DNA of 64,000 nt from an uncultured Cellvibrio sp. Lineage in GTDB: Bacteria > Pseudomonadota > Gammaproteobacteria > Pseudomonadales > Cellvibrionaceae. Position numbers and translations under genes: made by a program. The notes beneath the pieces are model-generated. The model was given only the letters and a program-made list of their open reading frames with translations. It ran no database searches and was not told the DNA's origin. Position 1 is the first letter of the stretch. Every line of letters begins with the position of its first letter. The DNA lies in NCBI GenBank assembly GCA_946480695.1, contig CAMLKG010000001.1, positions 1 through 64,000 of the forward strand, read 5' to 3'. Shown piece by piece: positions 19,417-27,824 of the stretch.

Positions 19417-19956
19417 CTATCGGCGCGCCGTTTGGCCCTGGCTTTTATATAAACGATACGACAAGGTAATGGTGGAATATTCCGCCGGCAATGCAGGATC
19501 TATATAAAATTGCACCGGCATGGATTTTTCACCATAAGCATCCAACGGCTGTTCAACAAAACAAAAACATTCGATTTTTTTAAAATACTGTGCCGCTGCA
19601 CCCGGCGATACCGAGGGCACGGCGCGGCCAACCATCGCCTCGCCAGACAAATTTTTAACATCGAAATGAATCACCTTTACCGCACCGGGATTTAATTCAA
19701 GCGCTGCAATTTCCGGGGCAAAAGACCAGGGAATGGAGTTGTCACGGTTGGCGATAAATTCCACTTTAATAAGGCGCTTTTTATCAATTTCGATAGAGGG
19801 CGCAGCAGCAGTATTTGCCGTTTTTCCATTGAGTCCCGTCAAGCGGCAAAACACATCATAGAGTGGGACCAAAGCAAAGCCGAATAAAAACATCCCCATA
19901 CAAACCATTATGAGTTTGCGCAGCAAAGGTTGGTGCGAAACTACCGGGCTTGTCAT
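19417..19956 (-). CDS. ctaG: CtaG/Cox11 copper-B insertion protein
   Basis: Delivers copper to the CuB centre of subunit I. One N-terminal helix (about 14-34) and a periplasmic immunoglobulin-like domain with the copper motif CFCF (in KIECFCFVEQPL). 179 residues. It lies 11 bases after coxA and before coxC, the usual order. Confidence 0.96.
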   Translation of the reverse strand: MTSPVVSHQPLLRKLIMVCMGMFLFGFALVPLYDVFCRLTGLNGKTANTAAAPSIEIDKKRLIKVEFIANRDNSIPWSFAPEIAALELNPGAVKVIHFDVKNLSGEAMVGRAVPSVSPGAAAQYFKKIECFCFVEQPLDAYGEKSMPVQFYIDPALPAEYSTITLSYRLYKSQGQTARR

Positions 19957-19967
19957 TAAAGCCTCCG

Positions 19968-21602
19968 CTAATGCAATGGAACATTAATGCCGGGTTTAAT
20001 ATCGGGTGGTGTGTGGAATGTGTGGTACGGAGCCGGCGAGGGAATTTCCCACTCCAACCCCATCGCCCCTTCCCAAACACGGGTACTCGCTTTTTCGCCT
20101 TTGCGGCCTATGCAACGAAACACCATTACAACGAAAATGAGCTGCGATAAACCGAATAAAAATCCGCCGATACTGATAAACGCGTTCATATCGGCAAATT
20201 GCAATGCGTAATCCGGAATCCGGCGCGGCATACCTGCCAGCCCGACAAAATGCATTGGGAAAAACAACATGTTCACCGAAATGAGCGAACACCAGAAATG
20301 CAATTGCCCCAAACGCTCGCTGTACATTACGCCCGTCCACTTGGGTATCCAGAAATAAACGCCGGCGATAATGCCAAACAAGGCACCGGTTACTAATACA
20401 TAATGGAAGTGGGCGACTACAAAATAGGTATCCTGGTATTGGAAATCAGCAGGTGTAATTGCCAGCATTAATCCGGAGAAACCGCCTATCGTAAACAGCA
20501 CAATGAATGCGATAGCGAACATCATCGGTGTTTCAAACGTCATGGCGCCGCGCCACATAGTCGCGACCCAATTAAATACTTTTACTCCGGTAGGCACAGC
20601 GATAAGCATGGTGGTGTACATAAAAAACAATTCAGCGGCAACGGGCATACCCGTGGTAAACATATGGTGCGCCCACACAATGAATGAGAGAAATGCAATG
20701 CTGGCGGTCGCAATTACCATGGATGCGTAACCAAATAATGGCTTGCGTGCGAAGCAGGGGATAATGCTGGACACAATCCCGAAGGCTGGCAGGATCATGA
20801 TGTACACTTCCGGGTGACCAAAAAACCAGAAAATATGTTGGAACATCACTGGGTCGCCACCACCGGCCGCGTTAAAAAAACTGGTGCCAAAATATTTATC
20901 GGTGAGTACCATAGTCACCACACCGGCCAATACCGGCATTACCGCAATTAATAAAAATGCGGTAATCAACCAGGTCCACACAAACAAGGGTAATTTCATC
21001 CAGGCCATACCCGGCGCGCGCAAATTAAAAATGGTCACGATAATATTCATCGCCCCCATGATTGATGAAATACCCATGATATGCACCGCAAATACAAAAA
21101 ATGCCGTGCTGTCATTGGAATAAGTCGTTGATAGCGGCGCGTAGAAAGTCCAGCCGGAGGCGGGCCCCCCACCTTCCATAAACAAGGTGGACAATAAAAT
21201 TAAAAATGCGCACGGCAGCAACCAGAAGCTCCAGTTATTCATACGCGGCAGCGCCATATCCGGTGCGCCTATCATTAACGGCACCATCCAGTTAGCCAGG
21301 CCGACAAACGCGGGCATAATGGCGCCGAACACCATTACCAATCCATGGACTGTAGTCATTTGGTTGAAAAAATGCGGATCAACAAATTGCAGCCCGGGCT
21401 GGAACAATTCCGCACGAATGATCATTGCCATAGTGCCGCCGGTAAACAACATCAGCAGCGAAAATAACAGGTAGAGTGTGCCTATATCCTTATGGTTGGT
21501 GGTGAATAACCAGCGTGAAATGCCCGCGGGTTTTTCATCGTGGATAAGATGGGGTTCGGCGCTGTGCCCTGCATCAAGAGTGTGTAAATGTTCCTGGCTC
21601 AT
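19968..21602 (-). CDS. coxA: Cytochrome c oxidase subunit I
   Basis: Catalytic heme a/a3-CuB subunit with 12 helices, 544 residues. The binuclear-centre region FWFFGHPEVYIMILPAFG and the later HFHYVLVTGA are intact, as is the proton-channel tyrosine in the cross-linked His-Tyr segment. Its start overlaps the coxB stop (ATGA). Confidence 0.98.
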   Translation of the reverse strand: MSQEHLHTLDAGHSAEPHLIHDEKPAGISRWLFTTNHKDIGTLYLLFSLLMLFTGGTMAMIIRAELFQPGLQFVDPHFFNQMTTVHGLVMVFGAIMPAFVGLANWMVPLMIGAPDMALPRMNNWSFWLLPCAFLILLSTLFMEGGGPASGWTFYAPLSTTYSNDSTAFFVFAVHIMGISSIMGAMNIIVTIFNLRAPGMAWMKLPLFVWTWLITAFLLIAVMPVLAGVVTMVLTDKYFGTSFFNAAGGGDPVMFQHIFWFFGHPEVYIMILPAFGIVSSIIPCFARKPLFGYASMVIATASIAFLSFIVWAHHMFTTGMPVAAELFFMYTTMLIAVPTGVKVFNWVATMWRGAMTFETPMMFAIAFIVLFTIGGFSGLMLAITPADFQYQDTYFVVAHFHYVLVTGALFGIIAGVYFWIPKWTGVMYSERLGQLHFWCSLISVNMLFFPMHFVGLAGMPRRIPDYALQFADMNAFISIGGFLFGLSQLIFVVMVFRCIGRKGEKASTRVWEGAMGLEWEIPSPAPYHTFHTPPDIKPGINVPLH

Positions 21603-22798
21603 TGTTGTTCTCCACCAGTGAGCATTGCATTAATGTCCGCAATTTGTACCAGGTCGCCGGTATTATTTCCCCAGGCATTACGTTCGTAAGTAATTACCGC
21701 AGCAAGTTCCGCCGCGGTTAATTGTTTCGCGAACGCCTGCATTGCGGTGCCTGGTTTACCAAACAGGACTATATGAATATGCGCTGGCTTGTCCTTGATC
21801 ACCATTGCGCTGCCTTTTAATGCGGGGAAGGCACCGGCCAGCCCTTCGCCACCGGCCTGGTGACATACCGCGCACCGGCTTTCATAGGTTTTTTGGCCGA
21901 GCGCCATTAGCTCTTCCATCGTCATCAGGCCACGCGCCGCCTCTTCAGCTTTTGCTTTTTCCTGCGCGGCAATTTGTTCAGCGACCCATTGGTCAAACGC
22001 TTCCGGTGTCCGCACATCGACGACTATCGGCATATAAGCGTGGTCTTTACCACACAACTCCGCGCATTGGCCGCGATAAATACCGGGCTTGTCAATTTTC
22101 GCCCAGGTTTCATTAATAAAGCCGGGATTCGCATCTTTTTTAATTGCGAAATCCGGTACCCACCAGGAATGGATTACGTCCTCAGCCGTCACCAAAAACC
22201 GGATTTTCTTACCGGTTGGCAGCACTAACGGCTTATCCACTTCGCGCAAATAAAGCTCGGTTTTTTCAGCGGCATTTTCAATTTGTTCGCGCGGAGTTGC
22301 GAGCAGTGAATAAAACTCGATGGGGTGTTCAAGGTATTTGTAATGCCATTTCCATTGCGATCCGGTAACCAGTACCGTCATATCTGCCTTGGAGGCATCT
22401 TCCATTGCAATCAGCGTTTTACTGGCAGGGATCGCCATTCCGATAAGGATAAGTACCGGAATCGCCGTCCATATTATTTCCACTTTCAAACTGCCGTGGA
22501 ATTGCGCGGGTTCTGTTATTTTGGCTTTGCGGTGGCTGATGATGGACCAGAACATCAAGCCAAATACCACCGCACCGATTACGCAACAGATATAGAAAAT
22601 TACCATATGCAGGTTGTAAACCTTATGGCTAAGTTCCGTTACCCCACGCGTCATGTTGTAGGCAGACTGGGCGTTCGCGCCCGCGAGGACAGTAGAACAA
22701 CAACTCGCACACACAAGGGAAAATAAAACCCGTAACCCGGTGCGGTTTGATTTTTTATTTTGCAAAGCAGGGTTCAGCAATGGCCTATAGCGTTTCAC
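21599..22798 (-). CDS. coxB: Cytochrome c oxidase subunit II with fused cytochrome c domain
   Basis: GTG at 22798 is taken as the start because AAGGAG stands seven bases before it; an upstream TTG gives 22 more residues but lacks such a site. Product 399 residues: signal peptide, two helices, then the CuA domain with His210, Cys245, Cys249, His253 and Met256. A C-terminal class I cytochrome c domain has CAVCH at 309-313 and a likely axial Met in GTAMQAF. The fusion marks a caa3-type oxidase taking electrons through its own heme c. First gene of the leftward locus. Confidence 0.96.
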   Translation of the reverse strand: MKRYRPLLNPALQNKKSNRTGLRVLFSLVCASCCSTVLAGANAQSAYNMTRGVTELSHKVYNLHMVIFYICCVIGAVVFGLMFWSIISHRKAKITEPAQFHGSLKVEIIWTAIPVLILIGMAIPASKTLIAMEDASKADMTVLVTGSQWKWHYKYLEHPIEFYSLLATPREQIENAAEKTELYLREVDKPLVLPTGKKIRFLVTAEDVIHSWWVPDFAIKKDANPGFINETWAKIDKPGIYRGQCAELCGKDHAYMPIVVDVRTPEAFDQWVAEQIAAQEKAKAEEAARGLMTMEELMALGQKTYESRCAVCHQAGGEGLAGAFPALKGSAMVIKDKPAHIHIVLFGKPGTAMQAFAKQLTAAELAAVITYERNAWGNNTGDLVQIADINAMLTGGEQQ

Positions 22799-23249
22799 TG
22801 CACGACTCCTTCTTATCGCTTTTCGCTGGGAAATCGTAACGAACCTCCGGGCTACACCCAACAAAGGGAAACAAGCCCATCATTCACTATTCGTTATAAA
22901 CTGCTTAAAAATTAAAACAACCAGGTACCGGGCAATCCGGTAATAAGGAAATCAGGTGTAATCCAGTTTTTACTGGAAAATGGCGCAACCTGACAAAGAG
23001 ACAGCCATTGGCTACAGAAATGCCAAACGCAGGACACACCCGAAAATCGGTCACCTAAATTCCCACTTCGTAACACTTAAGTGGAAAATCCACTAAAAAT
23101 AAAAGTGTTTTGACTGAATAACTATAAACGCGGAACAACAAAACGCAAGAAATTGAACTGGAAGGGATATTTAAATATAACCATAAAACTCTTTATGCAA
23201 AAACAAAATATAACTATTTAAAGAGTAGGCTTTTGAATTAGCGATCAAA
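22799..23249. other. 451-base intergenic region between coxB and apaH
   Basis: AT-rich, with no ORF I would support. It should hold the coxB promoter and the end of the apaH transcript. Small hairpins are visible: ACCGG/CCGGT (22927-22941), TCCAGT/ACTGGA with a TTTT loop (22962-22977), and a nested structure at 23072-23109 with inner AGTGG/CCACT and outer AACACTT/AAGTGTT. Their role is unknown. Confidence 0.5.
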
Positions 23250-24062
23250 TCAATCCATGCAATTACATGAAAAACGCACACCGTCTTCCAACCGCATGGC
23301 GGTGAGCGAGCCTCCCCAGACACAACCGGTATCCAATGCAAATACATTGGGAAAACTTACCTTGCCTTCCAGTGCGGCCCAATGGCCAAAAATAATTTTT
23401 TCATCGCGGGTTTTACGTTGTACAAATGAAAACCATGGCGCAAATCCGGCAGGTGCCGCATCAACATTCTCTTTGGCCTGGAGTTCCAGTTCACCTTGCG
23501 CATTGCAAAAACGCATGCGGGTAAAATAATTGGTGATGACCCGCAAGCGCTCAACACCGGTTAAGTGATCGCTCCATATTGCCGGCGTATTGCCATACAT
23601 ACCCGCAAGGAAATCTTCCGGATGGTCACTTTGCAACACGGCTTCCACCTCGCGTGAACGCGCCAATGCATCCCGCAGGCTCCATTGGGGAGGAATTCCG
23701 GCGTGCACAATGGCGTAACCAGGTAGTGGATCATGATGGACCAATTTTTGGTGTCGTAACCAATACACTAAATCCGCCCGATCCGGAGCCGTTAGTAATT
23801 CGCCCAGGGTGTCATGTTTGCTTTGTTTGCGCAGCCCGTAATAAACCGCAATGAAATGCAAATCGTGGTTGCCAAGAACGACGGTAATTGAGTCGCGTAA
23901 TTTGTACAGGTATCGCAAGGTGGCGAGTGTTTCCGGTCCACGATTGATTAAATCCCCCGCCAGCCAAAGTTTATCCTTCGCGGGATCAAACGCGATTTTT
24001 TTTAACAGGCATTGCAGTGGCTCAAGGCAACCCTGGATATCACCAATTGCGTAGGTAGCCAT
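23250..24062 (-). CDS. apaH: Diadenosine tetraphosphatase (symmetrical)
   Basis: Hydrolyses Ap4A to two ADP and also removes Np4A caps from RNA. The metallophosphatase motifs GDIQGC (residues 7-12), GDLINRGP and GNHDLH are present. 270 residues. Last gene of the conserved lptD-surA-pdxA-rsmA-apaG-apaH run, 3 bases after apaG. Confidence 0.97.
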   Translation of the reverse strand: MATYAIGDIQGCLEPLQCLLKKIAFDPAKDKLWLAGDLINRGPETLATLRYLYKLRDSITVVLGNHDLHFIAVYYGLRKQSKHDTLGELLTAPDRADLVYWLRHQKLVHHDPLPGYAIVHAGIPPQWSLRDALARSREVEAVLQSDHPEDFLAGMYGNTPAIWSDHLTGVERLRVITNYFTRMRFCNAQGELELQAKENVDAAPAGFAPWFSFVQRKTRDEKIIFGHWAALEGKVSFPNVFALDTGCVWGGSLTAMRLEDGVRFSCNCMD

Positions 24063-24065
24063 AAA

Positions 24066-24434
24066 TTAATGTACCGCGTGTGGGGGAACCAGCGCAAAGG
24101 CGGGTATGGGTGCGTCGAACATGGCGCCGGCATCCGTGCGCATTTGGTACGTGCCTTCCATTAATCCGGTTTCGGTTTCCAGAATCACACCGCTGGTATA
24201 GGTATAAGTTTCGCCCGGCTGTAAATGGGGTTGTTCACCGACAACACCCAACCCCTGCACTTCCTGTAATTTTTCATTGGCGTCGGTTATACGCCAGTGA
24301 CGGCTGATTAATTGCGCAGGTTCATCGCCCTGGTTAGCGATGGTAATAGTGTAGGCGTAAACATACCGATGCTCTGCCGGCACCGATTGGGTTTTGATAT
24401 ATTGGGCTTTTACATTGACAGAAATAGCGGACAT
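24066..24434 (-). CDS. apaG: ApaG family protein
   Basis: 122-residue beta-sandwich (FN3-like) protein. The family-typical YTITIANQGDEPAQLISRHW and the GVVGEQPHLQPGETYTYTSG segment are seen. Biochemical role uncertain. Cotranscribed with rsmA and apaH. Confidence 0.96.
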   Translation of the reverse strand: MSAISVNVKAQYIKTQSVPAEHRYVYAYTITIANQGDEPAQLISRHWRITDANEKLQEVQGLGVVGEQPHLQPGETYTYTSGVILETETGLMEGTYQMRTDAGAMFDAPIPAFALVPPHAVH

Positions 24435-24524
24435 TTTTATTTACCTTCCAACTAGATAAGCTATCTTCCAACCATTCAGGTAAGCGTTGCGGATGCTTGT
24501 ATATTTTGGCCTTTAACTTGAACC

Positions 24525-25373
24525 TTAATCGGCATTCCCATCATAACCGGGTGATTTACCACTAAATGAAATCTCACCCAGGACATTGGACATGGCAACG
24601 TATTCGCGCAAACTGATTTCTTCCGGACGCAAGCTTAAGTCCAGGGTTAAGTTTTCCATCTGCTCGCCGGTCAATAATTGTTTAAGCGAATTACGCAAGG
24701 TTTTGCGGCGTTGCTGAAAGGCCACATTCACCAACGTCTCTAACGTTTTTATATGGGTGGCAACATAAGGTAATTGCGCATAGGGAGTCAGGCGAACAAT
24801 AGCGGAATCCACTTTTGGCGCAGGATCAAATGACGTTGGCGGCACATCAAATAAATCCTCTACCGCGCAATAATATTGCACCATGATTCCCAAACGTCCG
24901 TATGCGCTTTCACCCGGTTGCGCCGCCATACGCTTTACCACTTCCTTCTGCAACATAAAGTGCATGTCGCGCACTTTATTGGCGTAACCCAATAAATGGA
25001 AAATCAGCGGCGTGGAAATATTGTATGGCAGGTTTCCAACAATGCGCAGTGGGCGATCATTTTTAAGTAATTGCGCAAAATCAAATTGCAATGCATCGGC
25101 CTGGAATAATTGGAAATTCGGATGCTTTTCAAATTTGACCTTTAACCAGGGCACCAGGTCGCGATCCAGTTCGATCACATTTAAATTATCGCAGGCATCC
25201 GCCAACAATTCGGTGATCGCGCCCTTGCCCGGACCTATCTCCACCATCACATCATCTTTATGCGGGTGCACCGAACGCACTATTTCGCGGATGACGCCAT
25301 GATCAATTAAAAAATTTTGCCCAAAGCGTTTGCGCGCCTTATGTTGGGATTCATGATTCATCATTTTTTTCAT
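24525..25373 (-). CDS. rsmA: 16S rRNA dimethyladenosine transferase
   Basis: Dimethylates two adjacent adenosines near the 3' end of 16S rRNA, a late small-subunit assembly step (KsgA). SAM-binding EIGPGKGAITELL, the FGQNFLID start region and the catalytic NLPYNIS are all present. Several near-N-terminal Met codons (residues 1, 4, 5) leave the exact start open by a few residues. Confidence 0.97.
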   Translation of the reverse strand: MKKMMNHESQHKARKRFGQNFLIDHGVIREIVRSVHPHKDDVMVEIGPGKGAITELLADACDNLNVIELDRDLVPWLKVKFEKHPNFQLFQADALQFDFAQLLKNDRPLRIVGNLPYNISTPLIFHLLGYANKVRDMHFMLQKEVVKRMAAQPGESAYGRLGIMVQYYCAVEDLFDVPPTSFDPAPKVDSAIVRLTPYAQLPYVATHIKTLETLVNVAFQQRRKTLRNSLKQLLTGEQMENLTLDLSLRPEEISLREYVAMSNVLGEISFSGKSPGYDGNAD

Positions 25374-25393
25374 GAAAAATTTCTCACATTAAC

Positions 25394-26389
25394 TTAATGC
25401 GCGTGCTTCGCCTTTACCATTGCGATTGCGTAGGCCAGGGCCGTGCGCAAACTACCCAGGTCGGCCTTGCCAGTTGCGGCCAGGTCCAATGCCGTGCCAT
25501 GGTCGACCGACGTGCGGATAATAGGTAAACCCAAAGTCACATTGACCGCCTGGCCAAAACCTTTGTATTTCAATACCGGCAATCCCTGGTCGTGGTACAT
25601 GGCCAATACCGCATCAGCGTTATTCAAGTATTTAGGGGTAAATAATGTATCCGCCGGAAGCGGGCCAATTAAATCCATTCCACCCGTGCGCAGTTTATTT
25701 AACACCGGCTCGATGACGTCGATTTCCTCGCGCCCCAAATGCCCTCCCTCACCGGCGTGTGGATTTAATCCGCATACCAAAATACGCGGTTCTTTGATGC
25801 CGAATTGCAATTGCATGTCGCGGTGCAAAATTTCAGTAACCTGGGTTAATTCATCCCGGGTGATAGCCGCGGCGACGTCTTTGAGTGGCAAGTGTGTAGT
25901 TGCAAGGGCGACGCGCAGGCCTTCGGTGGCCAACATCATAACTACCTTGGGCGTTCGGGTTTTATCTGCCAGGTATTCTGTGTGCCCACTGAAAGGAATC
26001 CCGGCATCGTTGATTACACTTTTTTGCACCGGGCCGGTGACCAACGCCTCAAAGTCTCCGCTCAGGCATCCATCAATCGCCGCGTCCAATGTTTGTAAAA
26101 TATAAGGCGCATTTTTAACATTTAATGTGCCTGGAATAACCTGGTCGGCAAGCGCAACAGGTAACACCGCCAGCTCACCGGCAACGCCGGGGCGAGGGGG
26201 TTCCTGCGGATTTACCTCACGCAATCGCAACGACAGGTTCAATTGTTGCGCGCGCGCTTGCAGTAATTGCGGATCGGCAATAGCGACAATTTCATGCGGT
26301 TGCGCCTGCTGGGCGAGCGCAATGACGAGATCCGGACCTATACCCGCCGGTTCGCCTGGAGTCAATGCAATACGGAAACAATCGGTCAT
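25394..26389 (-). CDS. pdxA: 4-hydroxythreonine-4-phosphate dehydrogenase
   Basis: NAD-dependent enzyme of pyridoxal phosphate synthesis. [10 protein letters not shown] near the start, the metal-binding His in [20 protein letters not shown] and [11 protein letters not shown] are visible. The start at 26389 (MTDCFRI) has AAGGA just upstream; a longer in-frame ORF to 26443 adds an 18-residue extension without support. 331 residues. Confidence 0.96.
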   Translation of the reverse strand: MTDCFRIALTPGEPAGIGPDLVIALAQQAQPHEIVAIADPQLLQARAQQLNLSLRLREVNPQEPPRPGVAGELAVLPVALADQVIPGTLNVKNAPYILQTLDAAIDGCLSGDFEALVTGPVQKSVINDAGIPFSGHTEYLADKTRTPKVVMMLATEGLRVALATTHLPLKDVAAAITRDELTQVTEILHRDMQLQFGIKEPRILVCGLNPHAGEGGHLGREEIDVIEPVLNKLRTGGMDLIGPLPADTLFTPKYLNNADAVLAMYHDQGLPVLKYKGFGQAVNVTLGLPIIRTSVDHGTALDLAATGKADLGSLRTALAYAIAMVKAKHAH

Positions 26390-26488
26390 TTTTCCTTGCC
26401 CCAAAATACAACGGCTAAAAACCGGAATTGCAACGCAATCCAATTTTTAGCCGCATTGAATAATAAATTGTTAGCTAACGGCTGACTG

Positions 26489-27808
26489 CTACAGCTTTAT
26501 TTCGACGTAAGCCTCTTCGCGAATTTGCGTGAGCCACAATTGGAACTCTTCATCAAAACGGCGCGAGCGCAACACGTTGGCAGCCTGGTTGCGTTTCACC
26601 TTATCGCTCATATCTTCTTTGCGACGTTCAACTACTTGCAGGATATGCCAGCCAAACTGGCTTTTAAACGGGCGACTGATATTGCCAATGGGCGTGTTGG
26701 CCATGGCTTCCTCGAACTCGGGCACAAACATGCCAGGCGTTGACCATCCCAAATCGCCGCCACTTAACATGGAACCCGTATCCTCGGAATTTTCGCGCGC
26801 GAGTTTGGCGAAGTCTTCACCTTTTTCAATGCGCGCTTTCAGGTCCAGCAATTTTTGGCGCGCCTGGGCATCGTCCATAATTTCCGATGTTTTTACCAAA
26901 ATGTGGCGCGCGTGGGTCTGTTCAATCATTTGCGCACCGCCACCGCGCTGTTCGATATTTTTCAGGATATGGAAACCGGCACCACTGCGGAAAGGTTTGG
27001 ATACCTGGCCCACCGCAAGGTTTAGCATTTGATTACCGAACAACTCCGGCAATTGCGCAAGCTTGCGCCAACCGATATCGCCGCCCTGCAATGCCGCCTG
27101 GTCATTGGAATAACTGATCGCCAGTTGCGAAAAGTCAGCACCACCTTGCAGTTTTTGATAGATATCATTGGCTTTTTTTTCAGCTTCCGCGACAGTGTCA
27201 GCGTCCGCGCTGCTGGAAACAGCAACCAGGATATGGCCGATATGATAGTCCGGTGAAGTTGCATACTTACCGTCACTGGACGCGAGGAAATTATTAATAT
27301 CCTGGTCGGTAATTTTTATACGGCTATTCACTACACCTTGTTGTAAATGGCTGATGGTCAATTCGTTGCGCATTTGCTTGCGTAAACCGGCCAGGTTTAG
27401 CCCCTGGCGTTGCAGGTCCGCTTCCAATTGCGCGAGCGTAATCTGGTTTTTTTGCAGTACGCGGCCAATGGCTTGGTCCACTTCTACTTCATCGACTTTT
27501 ATGTCGTAGCGTTCAGCCAGGCCCAATTCAATACGTTCGATAATTAACTGCTCAAGAATTTGTTTATTGAGCACATCTTCCGGCGGCAATTGCTGGTATT
27601 GGCCGCGCAGTCGCTCCAGCACCGATTGTTTGCGCGCGTTGAGTTCACTTTCCAACACCACATCTTTATCGACGATAGCAACCACGCGATCCAGTGATAC
27701 CGCATTGCTTTGAGCCAAACCGGTTTGGCTACCGAGCAGCAATAACCCACCCAGCAGGATCGCCCAGGCACTACGCATTTGATGAGGCTTGTTTTGGTTC
27801 TTACTCAT
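26489..27808 (-). CDS. surA: Periplasmic peptidyl-prolyl isomerase SurA
   Basis: Outer-membrane protein chaperone. Signal peptide to about residue 33, an N-terminal chaperone domain, then two parvulin (PpiC) domains at about 180-280 and 290-390, each with the GGDIGW/GGDLGW segment, and a C-terminal helix. The ATG at 27808 is preferred; an in-frame GTG at 27820 would add four residues. It directly follows lptD, whose folding depends on SurA. Confidence 0.96.
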   Translation of the reverse strand: MSKNQNKPHQMRSAWAILLGGLLLLGSQTGLAQSNAVSLDRVVAIVDKDVVLESELNARKQSVLERLRGQYQQLPPEDVLNKQILEQLIIERIELGLAERYDIKVDEVEVDQAIGRVLQKNQITLAQLEADLQRQGLNLAGLRKQMRNELTISHLQQGVVNSRIKITDQDINNFLASSDGKYATSPDYHIGHILVAVSSSADADTVAEAEKKANDIYQKLQGGADFSQLAISYSNDQAALQGGDIGWRKLAQLPELFGNQMLNLAVGQVSKPFRSGAGFHILKNIEQRGGGAQMIEQTHARHILVKTSEIMDDAQARQKLLDLKARIEKGEDFAKLARENSEDTGSMLSGGDLGWSTPGMFVPEFEEAMANTPIGNISRPFKSQFGWHILQVVERRKEDMSDKVKRNQAANVLRSRRFDEEFQLWLTQIREEAYVEIKL

Positions 27809-27824
27809 AACATCAATCACTGTT

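Noticed and set aside
25443..26105. 220-codon plus-strand ORF inside pdxA
   Set aside because: Antisense shadow of pdxA; low-complexity, Ser/Arg-rich translation.
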